From: HNR sp040400085
Lineage (GTDB): Bacteria; Actinomycetota; Actinomycetes; Actinomycetales; Microbacteriaceae
Direction: 5' to 3'
DNA length: 64,000 nt
Assembly (NCBI GenBank): GCA_040400085.1
Contig: JBBAQX010000014.1
Span: 1 to 64,000 of the forward strand
The position numbers and the translations under genes are program-made. The notes under the pieces are model-generated. The model searched no databases. It was given only the letters and a program-made list of their open reading frames with translations, and was not told the DNA's origin. The first letter of the stretch is position 1; the number at the start of each line of letters is the position of its first letter. This document shows, in pieces, positions 62,572-64,000 of the stretch.

Positions 62572-64000
62572 CTACCCCAAATCGGTGACGAGCGGGGCGC
62601 CAACCCTAGTCCCGTTTTCCCCTGTATACAGTGCTGTTACGGGCCACGAACCCGGCGACGACGCAGAGCCGGAGTTCTGGAACAGCCTGATCCTCTCGAT
62701 ACCCGTCGGCGCGGTGAGATTATGTGCAAATGTCGACCCATCGGTGATAACAAGAGAGCTATCGGGGATTGCGTTCACCACAACAACAAGGTTTCCGTTG
62801 CTCCGATCGGCGGCAACGGACGGTGCCACCAAGTCGAATGAGGTCGCCTCGGAGGGGGCGCTCACGGTGAGGGCCGCAATCTCTGTCTGTCTGACCACCA
62901 GAGAATTGGCTCCGATGACACCGCCCCGATTAGCGGTAACCGACCACGTTCCGTCTGCATCAATACCGCTATTGTTAGCGATGCCGTTGATCAAAACGCT
63001 CACGGTGGCTCCGGGGATTCCTGTCCCCGACACAATCGGCAGGTACCGAGACTCGCTCGTATCAACAGAGTTCACAATAGGTGGTGCCAAAAATTCTGCG
63101 TTTCTTACCAGAAAATCACGAGTGGATGCCTCAGAACGAGGATGCCCGTCAACATCCTGATACGCGCGGACTGTGTATGACCCGTCGGGCACCATGTCCA
63201 CGGACGCGGACCATCCTCCGCTGGCAGCTGTCACCACTGAAATCTGCTGATGCGGTATCGAATTACCCGACACAAAAAGGGTCACGGTGGACGATGGGGT
63301 CGCATAACCGGTCAGCAACGGTGCAGCACTGGCAAATGTGGTGCTCTCATCAAAAGAGTATTCGGGGGCATCGGCAGCTGCGATCTGGGGAATGGACACG
63401 AGAGCTGCCCTCACCGCATCCTCGGGCCGATCGGTCCAATCTTCGCGTCCGTCATCATCACCCGGATCCATAAACGGCGCTACAGGCTGGTCGACATCAG
63501 GGCTAGCACTTGGCTGGCTCGAAGCAGGAGGAAGCCCCTGGGCAGGTTGCGTTATGTCGTTGTTGCCCCAGGGAATAACGACAGCTGAGACTATTGCGCC
63601 AACCGTTACCAAGCCTGCTCCGGCCAGGAGAACAGCTTTCGTCGAGACGACTTTAACAACCCCCGTGGTTACGGGGTTGGCAATTTGAGCGGCACTTGCC
63701 GCAGTGCCATGCGCCGACAAGAGGGTTGACAGGCCCGTGATGCCGCCACCAGCAAGAACGAGTGGAACAATCGTTGAGTGCAAGCGCGAAGCTGTCAACT
63801 CCGCCTCCGCAAGAACACGGGGGCACCTCTGGCACACCGCGAGATGGGCCTCGACCTTGGCGTGATTACGCGGAGAAAGGTTCTTAAGTGCGTAGCCGGG
63901 GAGCCTATCGATATTTTCTGCGCATTCCGCGGGAAGATCCTTATCGCTCAGGTGTGCACGAATCCACGACTGACGGAGCCCCTCACGAGCTCTAAATGCT
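62572..64000 (-). CDS. ECF-type sigma factor fused to zinc-finger, membrane and Big_6-like sensor domains (fusion 4), 5' end missing
   Basis: The gene runs off the right edge; 475 C-terminal residues are visible. The first readable part, AFRAREGLRQSWIRAHL, is the end of sigma region 4. Then comes the finger HLAVCQRC (H-x3-C-x2-C), hydrophobic segments about 70-140 residues on, a Pro/Ser/Gln linker, and two or three Ig-like domains (PLLTGYATPSSTVTLFVSGN; VSGTGIPGATVSVLINGIA). The outer part lacks the DUF11-like tail of fusions 1-3 and instead resembles the Big_6 domains of the surface protein encoded next. Sigma stop and surface-protein start are 4 or 58 nt apart, so co-transcription is very likely. 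Confidence 0.85.
   Translation of the reverse strand, partial: AFRAREGLRQSWIRAHLSDKDLPAECAENIDRLPGYALKNLSPRNHAKVEAHLAVCQRCPRVLAEAELTASRLHSTIVPLVLAGGGITGLSTLLSAHGTAASAAQIANPVTTGVVKVVSTKAVLLAGAGLVTVGAIVSAVVIPWGNNDITQPAQGLPPASSQPSASPDVDQPVAPFMDPGDDDGREDWTDRPEDAVRAALVSIPQIAAADAPEYSFDESTTFASAAPLLTGYATPSSTVTLFVSGNSIPHQQISVVTAASGGWSASVDMVPDGSYTVRAYQDVDGHPRSEASTRDFLVRNAEFLAPPIVNSVDTSESRYLPIVSGTGIPGATVSVLINGIANNSGIDADGTWSVTANRGGVIGANSLVVRQTEIAALTVSAPSEATSFDLVAPSVAADRSNGNLVVVVNAIPDSSLVITDGSTFAHNLTAPTGIERIRLFQNSGSASSPGSWPVTALYTGENGTRVGAPLVTDLG

Noticed and set aside
62572..63837. Start of sigma fusion 4 at 63837
   Set aside because: That GTG lies in the zinc-finger codons (HLAVCQRC). The frame continues with sigma region 4 up to the window edge, so the true start is outside.
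1..64000. Sortase, pilus or dedicated secretion genes to go with the surface proteins
   Set aside because: I looked for sortase (TLxTC) and pilin-type genes and saw none in the window.

Overview
The window comes from a high-G+C Gram-positive actinobacterium, most likely a member of the Microbacteriaceae. This is an inference from gene families, not from a marker gene. It rests on DUF3151 and CGNR-finger proteins, an LpqF-like serine hydrolase, the actinobacterial nadABC-nadS-nrtR cluster, genes that look leaderless, and large Ig-repeat wall-anchored proteins. I see no rRNA, tRNA, CRISPR array, transposase or phage gene.

The most striking content is a family of four membrane-fused ECF-type sigma factors (1959-3419, 10542-12056, 40344-41804, and 62572 to the right edge). 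Each has sigma regions 2 and 4, an H-x3-C-x2-C anti-sigma-like finger, hydrophobic segments, and, beyond them, a C-terminal Ig-like domain. Each lies directly beside a gene for a giant secreted surface protein (1-1751, 5828-10573, 34642-39999, 57612-62513). The sigma tail resembles the repeat type of its neighbour: DUF11-like tails sit next to DUF11/DUF7507 proteins, and Big_6-like tails sit next to the protein with Big_6-like domains. A fifth surface protein (29066-32107) has no sigma partner. The four complete surface proteins end in sorting-type signals (LVNTG, LQNTG, LALTG, LPQTG).

Between these lie ordinary chromosomal genes. 3650-5630 holds a CGNR regulator divergent from a hydrolase/DUF1348 pair, with a regular operator array between them. 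12566-20573 holds an APC permease, a metallopeptidase, two VOC proteins, an LpqF-like lipoprotein, a quinone-type reductase, cutC, a methyltransferase and a GNAT-cupin fusion. 20624-28951 is a mostly collinear minus-strand block of housekeeping genes: DUF3151, purA, chorismate mutase, nrtR, nadA, nadB, nadC and a NifS-type desulfurase. 32548-34268 holds a TrmH-type methyltransferase and a LacI regulator.

From 42547 to 56967 there is an L-rhamnose locus. It encodes a CUT2 ABC importer (rhaT-P-Q-S), then mutarotase, isomerase, the fused aldolase/dehydrogenase and the kinase. In between are a nucleoside hydrolase, a glycerol-type dehydrogenase and a phosphotransferase, and a 2-hydroxyacid dehydrogenase follows. 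Two identical TGAAACGTTTCA operators precede the importer and the mutarotase, so a LacI-family protein probably controls both. The 33246-34268 regulator is the only candidate in view.
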